From NCBI GenBank assembly GCA_037447655.1, contig JBBHKE010002191.1, forward strand, positions 1 to 64,000: DNA of 64,000 nucleotides, given 5' to 3'. Position 1 is the stretch's first letter. Every line of letters begins with the position of its first letter. A program made the translations under genes and the position numbers. This stretch comes from Zygnema cylindricum. Taxonomy: Eukaryota > Streptophyta > Zygnematophyceae > Zygnematales > Zygnemataceae. Of the stretch, positions 11,234-21,075 are shown piece after piece. The notes below the pieces were generated by a model. That model searched no databases. It had not been told where the DNA came from and worked only from the letters and a program-made list of their open reading frames with translations.

Positions 11234-11432
11234 CACCGCGAATCGTTATTATACAATAGAAATTATTAGAGTAAAGAAAAAAATAGCGTCATTCATTCAA
11301 ATTTAGTGTCAAGAGACATGGCAAATTATGGTCCATGTCATTAAATATTGTAATTTGTTCTATTTAAGGTATCAATGTCAAAATTTTGAGGTGCCGATAT
11401 AGAGTTCATAAGGCTTATAAAGATTCACGGTG
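11234..11432 (+). mobile_element. CACCG-type 200-bp MITE
   Basis: Starts CACCGCGAATCGTTATTA at 11234 and ends GATTCACGGTG at 11432, TA on both sides. It belongs with 63486..63685 (same strand) and 55705..55903 (opposite strand). All share TTGTTCTATTTAAGGTATCA and GGTGCCGATATAGAG or variants. Confidence 0.85.
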
Positions 11433-11527
11433 TAGTATACTATTCATTTCGCAAATATAAGGGAACGCTACAAATCATAATTATTGGCTTATTCATACGT
11501 CGTACATTAGATAATTTTGTACTCTTT

Positions 11528-11791
11528 CGGTTACGGGCGGGCACGGTTAGTTGCGAGAAATTGAGTTTCGGTTAGCTTTTATTTTCCTAAACGCCGGTCG
11601 GTTAACGGATAAAAATTTTGGAACGTGACATAACCCGGTCAAGCGCTGGTTACTCATATCGGTTACGGGCGGGCACGGTTAGTTGCGAGAAATCGAGTTT
11701 CGGTTAGCTTTTATTTTCCTAAATGCCGGTCGGTTAACGGATAAAAATTTTGGAACGTGACATAACCCGGTCAAGCGCCGGTTACTCATAT
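11528..11791. repeat. Tandem duplication, 132-bp unit x2
   Basis: Units 11528..11659 and 11660..11791 are nearly identical, starting CGGTTACGGGCGGGCACGG and ending GGTTACTCATAT. I see about three substitutions. The unit is not coding. Confidence 0.9.
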
Positions 11792-11852
11792 TTTGGAAAA
11801 AAAAAAACAGTCGGTTTCGGTTCTATAAAATTTTGACTTTCGCGACCTTCGG

Positions 11853-12503
11853 CAGGTTATCGCATGGTGAAACTATGAAAGGATGAAATACTTGTAGAAA
11901 CTAATGGTTTTATTAGTATTTTCTAGGTATGAAAAGAAATATAGAAGTCGAGGCAGTCTATCTCTAACTTCTCTCTCCAACTCTCAAACTTGTCGCAGTC
12001 ACTGAGAAATTGGAGAGGAAGCTAGAGCCATGGCTACCTTGGCTATCCTGAGGTTTACGGGAATTTTATGTTAGGGTTTATTTATTTAATTAAAGGTATG
12101 TGCCGGCGGCAGGATTTGATCCATGTACCTACCGGCCGGCAGATAGGAAATAGCCGGTAGCCTTAGCCGTTAAGTGAAACCAGGTTATCGCATGGTGAAA
12201 CTATGAAAGGATCAAATACTTGTAGAAACTAATGGTTTTATTAGTATTTTCTAGGTCTGAAAAGAAATATAGAAGTCGAGGCAGTCTATCTCTAACTTCT
12301 CTCTCCAACTCTCAAACTTGTCGCAGTCATTGAGAAATTGGAGAGGAAGCTAGAGCCATGGCTACCTTGGCTATCCTGAGGTTTACGGGAATTTTATGTT
12401 AGGGTTTATTTATTTAATTAAAAGGTATGTGCCGGCGGCAGGATTTGATCCATGTACCTACCAGCCGGCAGATAGGAAATAGCCGGTAGCCTTAGCCGTT
12501 AAG
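11853..12503 (+). repeat. 328-bp tandem duplication of copia A flank plus LTR start
   Basis: A segment made of 40 bp of flank and the first ~283 bp of the copia A LTR occurs at 11853..12180 and again at 12181..12503. The first copy ends GTTAAGT and then five extra bases, GAAAC, before the second copy begins. Both copies carry the ATACT next to the LTR start (LTR starts 11893 and 12221). The duplication followed copia A insertion. Confidence 0.9.
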
Positions 12504-12602
12504 TCTAGCAATAGTATTACGTACTATATAGTTTGATATTTATTTAAATGGTTATGCGCGCGATAAACCATTTAACTGAAATGAATTACGGGATACATAG
12601 AT
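12221..12602 (+). repeat. Copia A 5' LTR, first part
   Basis: Begins TGTAGAAACT, matching the 3' LTR start at 25417. It is interrupted after TAGAT by the gypsy element. It contains the CCATGGCT motif and an antisense tRNA-like stretch (about 12428..12503). Confidence 0.92.
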
Positions 12603-13572
12603 TGTAACAGTAATAGCGGATCGAACTAATTTATAAAAGGGTATTTAGGAGTTATGATTATAGATTATTAAATTTGGTAGACGTTCGCGAAAGAATCACG
12701 CGATTTGGAGTTATATTTCAAAAGTTATAGCTATGGGTGCACTTAGGTGGCAGTGTGGGGTCTAAATAACAGGTGGGTATCATTGAAACGGGTTAAGGGT
12801 CAAAATTAGTACCGAAATTTCGCGTGAACGTTTCATAAAGTTCTAATGAAACGTTCAGTATGCATGGTACTTCGTTTCGTACAATTTTTAGTACGAAACG
12901 TCACTTTCACTTAAGGGAATTTCGTAGGAAGTTTCACGTGCGAAATTTGTGACGCATGATCGTGCGAAGTCGCGTTTCGTTTGGCGCGCGCTTTTGCACG
13001 TAAATGTTACGTAGTGAAACGTAGCGTTTGATTGGTTAATAAAGTGCTAAGTAGTTAGTAAGAGATTTCGCACGTTTTTGCATTGGTCAGTCCGAGTCCT
13101 TGCTGATCAATGATTGGCCCAGGTAAAAGCCTGTTCAAACGGAGCTTTGACTCTGGCCTGGCGAGTCCAGGGCGATGATGGATAAATGGAGAAGTGTAAG
13201 AGGAGAGTAGACATCTTTTCCTTTGGGGAAAGTTTGTGGAAATTCCGGCTGATCTTGGTCCTGAGCGATTAATACCAAATTGGAGAAAAGGCATTTTGCA
13301 TTGAAATCTCTTACTAACTAAATAGTGTTTTAGTAGTTAAGAGATATAATTATTAAGAGTGGAGAGTAGTGGAAAATACTTTAATAAGAAGGGTTGAGCC
13401 ACGAGGGCAAGAGACCAAGCTAATGTTATGTGGACAGAAGCTTCTTCTAATTTAAAGTTTATCCTTATGTGAGTGTTGTCAAATGTGGATGTGTGTTTTC
13501 CAATGTGTGGAATGTGTGGTTGGAATTGTTTGTAGTAATGGGATTTTCTGAGAGGTAGGAGATCCTGTTACA
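12603..13572 (+). repeat. Gypsy 5' LTR (970 bp)
   Basis: Starts TGTAACAG and ends CTGTTACA. AATTTATAAAAGGG near its start could be a TATA region. The middle is rich in GAAACGT/ACGTTTC words. An open frame on the minus strand (13055..13294) is repeated unchanged in the other LTR and is not a gene. Confidence 0.95.
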
Positions 13573-13574
13573 TA

Positions 13575-13586
13575 TGGTATCAAAGC
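13575..13586 (+). promoter_or_regulatory. Gypsy primer-binding site (tRNA-iMet 3' end)
   Basis: TGGTATCAAAGC, two bases after the LTR, differs by one base from the usual plant initiator tRNA-Met site TGGTATCAGAGC. This is conventional 3'-end priming, unlike the copia elements here. Confidence 0.85.
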
Positions 13587-14343
13587 TTTGGTTAGAAACC
13601 AAGGAGAAGTTTGCTCACCCGAAAATCGATTGCCGTGACCGGTGAGGGTGCTCTAACCTGTGTCGGTAGAACCACAATGTGAAGTGGTAGGGGATTGGAG
13701 GGAAACTGAGTGATCACACTGCCAGCGGCCGCTGGTTAGATGTGGGGCGTGCTCAGGTCCTAAGGACTAAGGCGGGGTGGGCAGTGTAGCCACCGCCGAA
13801 GCTCACTCCAATACCTAGAGGCCAAACAAACTTGCCTTCTCCTAGCAATGATTCATGTGTAGAGGGAGGGCTTGAAGCCATGAAGGGTGAGGATGTGAGG
13901 ATTATAGAACAAAAGATCCTGATGTAGTGGGAAATGGGAATTTGCTAATGGAGGAGAAGGAAAGTGGAGTACTTTACTTCTTCAAGAGCAAAGGAGTCCA
14001 GAAATGACTCAAAACTTTTCAAACCCTAAATTGTTACCTTGATTGATTTCAGTTTTGCTGTTGCAAAATTTATGGTTAAATCTTACTTTTGAGAGCTTTC
14101 AATTTTTGCTATTGCAAAATTGGTGGGGAAATTCTTACATTTATGTTTCAATGTTGGGAAATTGAAAATTTGAATTTGTACTAACTTATTGTCAATGTCT
14201 TTTTAATTTCTCAGATCTTGATCTTTTCAAAGGATTTGTTAAGGAGAAGAAGTTTTGGATTGGAGCAATCTAAGGACTTCAATTCTGCAGCAAATTTCTT
14301 TGGGAAATTATACTCTATCTTTCCTTTTGCTTGATTTAATTGT
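13587..14343 (+). other. Gypsy 5' leader
   Basis: Untranslated region between the primer-binding site and gag. It has short diverged direct repeats (TTGCTGTTGCAAAATTTATG and TTTTGCTATTGCAAAATTGG at about 14050..14125). No coding region is seen. Confidence 0.6.
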
Positions 14344-15666
14344 GTGATAATGGCAAATTCTGCATGGAAACGTGAAATGGAGAATGCTTTGAATGTGTTG
14401 AAGAAACGAACTGTAAAATTGGTAAAAAAATTTAATAATCATTCTGCTGCTGTGGATGAACAAATTTGCGAATTGAAAAGTGAATTGAAAGTTGTTAAAG
14501 AAAATGGGAATGTTTCAAATGAGAAATTGGATGAGCTCATTAATTTAATTCAGGCAAAGAATGATGTTAATGACCAAAAGGGTGAAAGTAGTAAAAGAAA
14601 TGCCAATTTTAGGGAGGATGATCATGATAGACCTAAGAAGATAAGGGATCTGAAATTGTCTATTAGTGAGGCACCATCGTTTGATGGTAAGAAGATTGAT
14701 GAGTTGGATGCTTGGATTTTTCATATGGAGTATTATTTGGAATCTAGGAATTGTGATCGCGATGATTATACTTCTTTTGCAGTTAGCTGTCTGAAAGGCG
14801 ATGCTCAAATTTGGTATTATACTCAGAGAAGGTCTAAATTGATTCCTGATAATGCTGATTGGGAAACTTTTAAAACCGCGATCAAATCGCGTTTCTTGTC
14901 TGTCACTTTTAAATCCAGAATGGAAGAAAAGTGGTTGAATTGTAAGCAGACTGGATCTGTGAAGGATTATATTGTAGAATTTGACTCATCTAGTATTCAT
15001 GTCATAGGTTTGACTGATGAAATGGCTAAATTGCATTTCTTGAACTATTTGAATCCTGTACTGAAATCAGAGCTAAAACATCAAAATTTTAATAATTTGA
15101 AAGAATTACAAGATAAGTCATTGGAATTAGAGGATCAGTTGGGGTATAATCGGGAAACACGATCAGTAAGGGGTAATTTAAATGAAGTATCACAGTGGGA
15201 TGATGAGGAATTTGTTGAAGAGGGTCTGAATGCTGGTCTGGTGAATAGGCAAAATATCTTCAGGGGAAATCAAAGGGGTGGACATAGTGTTAATGCAGGA
15301 AATAAATTTAACAATAGAGGGGGGTACATTAAAAGTCCTAAACCAAACATTAATGCCCAGAAGTCTAACCTTACCATCCCCACATGCACTATTTGTCAGA
15401 AAAAGGGTCATAGGGCATTTGAGTGTGCACAACTGAAAAAGATTAACTGTTATAACTGTGGAGAGGAGGGACATTTTAGTAGAGAGTGCATAAAACCCAA
15501 AAAGAAAGTCACTTGTTTCAAATGTGGAGGTCCAGATCATTACGCTAAAGACTGTACAGATAAAGGTTCTCTAAAAATAGCCGAAGTAAATGAAGGTCTC
15601 CAAGAGGATATTGCATTATACCTAGCTGAGCAGGAAGCCCAAGAAGTGAGAAACGGAAAGGACTGA
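14344..15666 (+). CDS. Gypsy gag protein (440 aa), intact
   Basis: Capsid and nucleocapsid precursor of the gypsy element, expected to package element RNA in virus-like particles. Residues 1-95 are charged and probably helical. About 110-240 resemble the retrotransposon gag domain (DAQIWYYTQRRS, WETFKTAIKSRF). Three CCHC knuckles follow: CTICQKKGHRAFEC from about 347, CYNCGEEGHFSREC from about 368 and CFKCGGPDHYAKDC from about 390. The pol frame opens at 15630, so gag and pol overlap by 37 bases and pol is in the -1 frame. That would need frameshifting or another mechanism; I see no classical slippery heptamer. The first ATG of the frame is used as start; a second in-frame ATG follows two codons later. 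Confidence 0.93.
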   Translation: MIMANSAWKREMENALNVLKKRTVKLVKKFNNHSAAVDEQICELKSELKVVKENGNVSNEKLDELINLIQAKNDVNDQKGESSKRNANFREDDHDRPKKIRDLKLSISEAPSFDGKKIDELDAWIFHMEYYLESRNCDRDDYTSFAVSCLKGDAQIWYYTQRRSKLIPDNADWETFKTAIKSRFLSVTFKSRMEEKWLNCKQTGSVKDYIVEFDSSSIHVIGLTDEMAKLHFLNYLNPVLKSELKHQNFNNLKELQDKSLELEDQLGYNRETRSVRGNLNEVSQWDDEEFVEEGLNAGLVNRQNIFRGNQRGGHSVNAGNKFNNRGGYIKSPKPNINAQKSNLTIPTCTICQKKGHRAFECAQLKKINCYNCGEEGHFSRECIKPKKKVTCFKCGGPDHYAKDCTDKGSLKIAEVNEGLQEDIALYLAEQEAQEVRNGKD

Positions 15667-18600
15667 CTGAAAGTCCTCAGTTGAGTCAACCAGATCCAGA
15701 AGTTAAAGAGTTAACTTTGGAGGGCAAATTAATGAATGGAAAAGTTAGGATAGCTGAATTTATTATGATTCTAACTACACTGCATAGTTTAAAGAATCCT
15801 TCTGATGAAATTCTCAACAACAGACCTATGTTAGGACAGTTAAGTAATGATGACACCAGACACAGTTTGATTAGATTCGAGTCACTAGTGGAAGGAAAAC
15901 CGTTGAAAGTAATGGTTGATTCAGGTGCCACACATAATTTTATTTCACATAAGTTTGTAGAGGAAAATAAAATTCCTACTGTCATAAGGGAAAAACCTTT
16001 ACATGTTCAAGTGGCAAATGGTAATAAGTCCACATAAGACTTACAAACTGACACAATTGAAGTGGATATTCAGGGTCATAAAATGAAAGTTGTGTGTGAA
16101 ATAATGAATTTAGGAAGTGAGGAACTAATTCTGGGAAAGCCTTGGTTAACAGAACATAATCCTCAAATTAATTGGGAAATTAACACCTTAAAAGTGAAGT
16201 CTGAAAACGGTTGGAAGGTTTTGCAAGCATTATCTCCTAAGAAATTGCATAGGAATCATATAAACAATATAACCAGATTAGGAGTGGAAGGTTTAATATC
16301 TGCTAAACAATTTAAAAAGCACTTAAAAGATAAAACAAATCATGCTTTCTTGTTGTTAGTAACTGAGGCAGTTACTGATGAAAGAGGGGGAGAAAACAAT
16401 AACATTGATGTCATCCCTAAATCAGACACCACTAAAACTTTTGAAAAACTAAAATATGATTTTGTAACTGACATTAATACATCTGATGTTGATGTTAAAG
16501 ATTTGATTTTTGAATTTCAAGATGTTTTTCCTAATGATTTACCCTCAGGAAGGCCACCTTCCCGAGATGTAGAACATGTTATTAACCTTGAACCTGGATG
16601 TAATCCTCCTGTCACAGGAATTTATAAGCACAGTTTCTTTGAGCAAGAGGAGTTAAAGAAACAGATCAAAGAACTCTTAGAGAAAGGACATATTCAGCCC
16701 AGCAAATCACCGTATGGAGCACCAGTTCTCTTTGTCAAAAAAAAGGACGGAACGTTGAGAATGTGTGTCGATTATCGTAGTCTGAACAAGATTACGGTGA
16801 AGGATAAGTATCCGTTACCTTTAATTTTTGATTTGATAGATCGTTTAAAAGGTGCTAAAGTATTTTCATTGATTGACCTGCGTAGTGGCTTTAATCAGGT
16901 GCCAATCAGAATTGGGGATGTTGATAAAACTGCTTTCAAGACTAGGGTGGGTCATTTTGAATGGATAGTAATGCCATTCGGTTTAACGAATGCACCGCCT
17001 ACTTACCAAAGATTAATGAACCAAACTTTTTCTGATTACATAGATGAGTTCGTTCAGGTGTTTATTGATGATATTCTAATTTACAGTGAATCTAGAGAAC
17101 AACATGTAATTCATTTAAGAAAAGTGTTAGAAAGGTTAAAAGAAAGAAAATTATACGGAAAATTGTCAAAATCCAGCTTTCTTAAAAGTGAACAATTATT
17201 TTTGGGACATATAGTTAGTGGGGAAGGTGTTAAAACAGATCCATCCAAAATCACTGCAATCCAAAGTTGGAAGCAACCTACTAATGTCACGGAAGTTAGA
17301 TCATTTTTGGGATTGGCCACTTACTACAGGAAATTTATAAAGAACTTCAGTATGATCGCTGCACCTTTGACGGATTTGCTTTGGGAAAAGGAGATGTTTG
17401 CGTGGGGAGCTGATCAAGAGAGAGCATTCGAGGAACTAAAAGGGAAGTTGACCTCTGCTCCTACACTAGTGTATCCTGACCCTGCTGGGGAATTTGAAGT
17501 TCTGATTACTACAGATGCATCTGACAAAGGTCTAGGTGCAGTCATAAGTCAAAAAGTCGGCAAACACTTTCATCCTATTGCTTTTGAGTCCAGAAAATTC
17601 AATGATGCTGAAAAGAACTATACAGCACAAGAAAAGGAATTACTTGCAATTGTACATGCATTGGTGAAATGGCGATGTTATTTGCATAATAAAGAATTTA
17701 CAGTTCACTGTGATAATAAAGCCCTTTCTTATTTGCAGAGATTAAGTGATGCACAGATTATGACTGGCAGACAGGTTAGGTGGATGCAAAAATTAGCATA
17801 TTTCAAATTTAATGTCAAACATATTCCTGGGAAGACAAATGTAGTTGCAGATCCTTTAAGTAGATGTTTTGAAATAAGTGTTATGGTTCAGGATGAATTG
17901 TTTTTAGATACTGTTAGAAATGGTTATGATAAAGATCCTTATTTTGCTGTGATTTGCAAAAATATTTCGGGAGGAAATTCTGACCCATTGAATGAGAGGC
18001 ATGTCAAAAACTTTAGACTAGAGGCTGGTTTACTGTATTTGCAAATTGGGGATAGATTATGCATTCCTGAAGTCGGAGACTTAAGAAAACAAATTTTACG
18101 GGAAGCTCATGAGCATTTAGGACATCTAGGTCGAGATAAAACCCTTAGTCGGTTGCAAAGTAGATTGTTTTGGCCTGGGATGGCAAAAGAGGTGTCAAAA
18201 CACGTAGAAAGTTGTGTCCCTTGCCAACAGAGTAAACCTAGTACCCAAAAACCTAAAGGTCTATTAAAACCTTTGGATATTCCCGAAAGACCGTGGGAAT
18301 CTGTCAGTATGGATTTTATTGTTAGGTTGCCTGCTACATCTAAAAGGAATGACAGTATCATGGTCGTAGTCGATAGGTTCAGTAAAATGGCAATATTTAT
18401 CCCTTGCAAAACTACTCATTCAGTTGTAGATATTTCAAAGTTATATTTTGACAATGTGGTCAGACATCATGGAGTTCCCCTGTCTATAGTCAGTGATAGG
18501 GATTCTAAATTTACATCTGCATTTTGGAAAGAATTGCAGCAAAATTTAGGTACTGAATTAAAAATGAGTACCTCTTACCATCCTCAGACAGATGGACAAA

Positions 18601-19367
18601 CAGAAAGGATGAATCGTACACTGGAAGAAATGCTTAGGACTATTTGCAGTGGAGTTCAAAACACATGGGAATCCAAACTGCCATTAATGGAATTTGCATA
18701 CAATTCATGTAAACATGCTAGTACAGGATTCTCACCATTTGAAGTTGCATACGGATACCAACCGAGAGAAGCATTAGACTTAATAACAGGGATCACACAA
18801 GAGAATAGGGGTTCAGGTTCGGAATTTTGGGAATATATTCAAACAGTTTGGAGAACTGTCCGTGATGCATTAGTAGAGGCACAAAGGAGGCAAGAATTAA
18901 ATGCTAACCGCAAACGGGGTGATTGGGTGTTACGCACAGGTGACAAGGTTTGGCTTTCTACAACTCATTACAGGTGCAAGATCGACGGACAATCGGATCC
19001 TACGGGGAAATTTGCTCCTAAGTTCATTGGACCATTTACTGTAATCGAGATGATATCGTCAGTTGCTGCCAAATTGCACTTTCCAGCGTCAACAAAAATT
19101 CATCCAGTGATACACATTAGCCAATTGAAACCAGCGAATCTTCGACCAACCGAAGGAGAATTGGAATTGGATCCCTCAGTAATTATAGAACCTGAAGTAC
19201 ACAGATGGGTAATAGATTGGGTTGGTCAACGGTTCAAGGTCGGAGATACTATATTCTGGCAAGTGCATTATCTAGGGAGGCCTGAGGATGAGTTGACTCT
19301 AGAGGATAAAAATTCTGAATTTTTACAGAGGTATTGGAGAGACAATAATATAGAGGTCCCGTCTTGA
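15630..19367 (+). pseudogene. Gypsy pol polyprotein, one in-frame stop
   Basis: One frame runs from 15630 to 19367 except for a TAA at 16035..16037. Upstream of the stop is the aspartic protease (VDSGATHNFIS, about 15920). Downstream, residues counted from 16062: reverse transcriptase about 200-400 ([26 protein letters not shown] with the catalytic DD near 335); RNase H from about 483 ([11 protein letters not shown]); integrase zinc domain about 683-720 (HEHLGHLG with CVPC); and D,D,E core about 750-850 ([26 protein letters not shown]). The last ~60 residues ([16 protein letters not shown]) look like a degenerate chromodomain, so it may be a chromovirus relative. The stop separates protease from reverse transcriptase; read-through or a recent mutation are both possible. 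Confidence 0.92.
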
Positions 19368-19394
19368 GAATTAAAAATGTTTTAACTGAGGGCA

Positions 19395-19416
19395 GTTAAA
19401 AATAAGGAGGGGATGA
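19395..19416 (+). promoter_or_regulatory. Gypsy polypurine tract
   Basis: A purine-rich run, AAATAAGGAGGGGATGA, lies just before the 3' LTR at 19417. Confidence 0.7.
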
Positions 19417-20387
19417 TGTAACAGTAATAGCGGATCGAACTAATTTATAAAAGGGTATTTAGGAGTTATGATTATAGATTATTAAATTTGGTAGACGTTC
19501 GCGAAAGAATCACGCGATTTGGAGTTATATTTCAAAAGTTATAGCTATGGGTGCACTTAGGTGGCAGTGTGGGGTCTAAATAACAGGTGGGTATCATTGA
19601 AACGGGTTAAGGGTCAAAATTAGTACCGAAATTTCGCGGTGAACGTTTCATAAAGTTCTAATGAAACGTTCAGTATGCATGGTACTTCGTTTCGTACAAT
19701 TTTTAGTACGAAACGTCACTTTCACTTAAGGGAATTTCGTAGGAAGTTTCACGTGCGAAATTTGTGACGCATGATCGTGCGAAGTCGCGTTTCGTTTGGC
19801 GCGCGCTTTTGCACGTAAATGTTACGTAGTGAAACGTAGCGTTTGATTGGTTAATAAAGTGCTAAGTAGTTAGTAAGAGATTTCGCACGTTTTTGCATTG
19901 GTCAGTCCGAGTCCTTGCTGATCAATGATTGGCCCAGGTAAAAGCCTGTTCAAACGGAGCTTTGACTCTGGCCTGGCGAGTCCAGGGCGATGATGGATAA
20001 ATGGAGAAGTGTAAGAGGAGAGTAGACATCTTTTCCTTTGGGGAAAGTTTGTGGAAATTCCGGCTGATCTTGGTCCTGAGCGATTAATACCAAATTGGAG
20101 AAAAGGCATTTTGCATTGAAATCTCTTACTAACTAAATAGTGTTTTAGTAGTTAAGAGATATAATTATTAAGAGTGGAGAGTAGTGGAAAATACTTTAAT
20201 AAGAAGGGTTGAGCCACGAGGGCAAGAGACCAAGCTAATGTTATGTGGACAGAAGCTTCTTCTAATTTAAAGTTTATCCTTATGTGAGTGTTGTCAAATG
20301 TGGATGTGTGTTTTCCAATGTGTGGAATGTGTGGTTGGAATTGTTTGTAGTAATGAGATTTTCTGAGAGGTAGGAGATCCTGTTACA
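19417..20387 (+). repeat. Gypsy 3' LTR (971 bp)
   Basis: Starts TGTAACAG and ends CTGTTACA, followed by TAGAT. It is one base longer than the 5' LTR (CGCGGTGAAC against CGCGTGAAC). Confidence 0.95.
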
Positions 20388-20392
20388 TAGAT

Positions 20393-21060
20393 CCAGTAAA
20401 ATATAAATGTACGACTTACAGTACGGACACAAATCAGTACCGCGCATTTGTTTCGTAAATGAAACAAATACCGCGCATGTATTTATTACGGCTACGATTA
20501 AAGCCAACTTTAATCGGACGGCCGAGATTAGCGTCGAGATCGCGGAGGAAGATTTCGGCGGTTTGTGGCCATCGCCACATCAGATGACACGTGGCGAAAT
20601 TCCGTTGGATTGTGGAATCTCCGGAGATTATGGCACCGAATCCGGATTTGACATGTGTCGACATTTTGGCCATGTCGTACATTGTCCGTACATAAAGTAC
20701 ACCGGCAGATGTACTTTTGCGTACGGAACTCAATTCTGATTGGTTCCGTACATCAGAAGATAGAGTTTGTGAGAGAGATAGGACTTAAAAAAATTAGAAG
20801 ATAGGACCCTCTCTCCCAGAGAGCTTCTGTACAAAAGGTCAACTTTGACCCTCCATAACTTACTGCTCAGGGGAGCAAATTCAGAGATTCTTTTTGCTAT
20901 CGACTCAGGGGAGTCTTGCATTCACAGGGGTGAAGTTGGTCAGAGTTTTTGTCTGCCAGGGTGGCAGTTATTTTTGCTTAAATACAAAGGGGTCAGGATT
21001 ATCCTAGAGGCTTCTTGGAAGCTGTCCACTCTGAGGACTTATGGAGGTCTCAGAGTTACA
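20393..21060 (+). repeat. Copia A 5' LTR, second part
   Basis: Continues the 5' LTR after the gypsy insertion and ends CAGAGTTACA at 21060, directly before the primer-binding site. It contains AAATATAAATG near 20400 as a possible TATA region, and the series of small hairpins at 20809..21055. Confidence 0.92.
20809..21055 (+). other. Series of small RNA hairpins in copia A LTR
   Basis: Eight potential hairpins follow one another. CTCTC/GAGAG at 20809..20823; GGTCA/TGACC at 20837..20850; GCTC-AGGG-GAGC at 20865..20876; GACTC-AGGG-GAGTC at 20902..20915; TTCAC-AGGG-GTGAA at 20921..20934; CTGCC-AGGGT-GGCAG at 20953..20967; GCTTC/GAAGC at 21010..21022; CTCTGA-G-GAC paired with GTC-TCAGAG at 21029..21055. 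Most have counterparts in copia B. Pairings are by eye; the role is unknown. Confidence 0.65.
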
Positions 21061-21075
21061 GGTTATGGGCCCACC
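21061..21075 (+). promoter_or_regulatory. Copia A primer-binding site (half tRNA-iMet)
   Basis: GGTTATGGGCCCACC directly follows the LTR. It is complementary to the 5' side and anticodon loop of initiator tRNA-Met rather than to the tRNA 3' end. Priming by a half-tRNA is known for Drosophila copia and some relatives. The gag start codon ATG (21065) lies inside the site. Confidence 0.85.

Larger units (their letters stand above)
12603..20387 (+). mobile_element. Gypsy-type LTR retrotransposon, nearly intact
   Basis: LTRs are 12603..13572 and 19417..20387, starting TGTAACAG and ending CTGTTACA. The target duplication TAGAT is at 12598..12602 and 20388..20392. The LTRs appear almost identical; I see one single-base indel (near 12822 against 19638) and one substitution (near 13552). 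Gag and pol lie in overlapping frames, and the order protease, reverse transcriptase, RNase H, integrase marks Ty3/gypsy. It lies inside copia A's 5' LTR and is the younger of the two. One in-frame stop in pol is the only obvious defect. Confidence 0.95.

Noticed and set aside
13055-13294. 79-residue minus-strand frame, repeated at 19870..20109
   Set aside because: Identical because it lies in both gypsy LTRs. No family resemblance.
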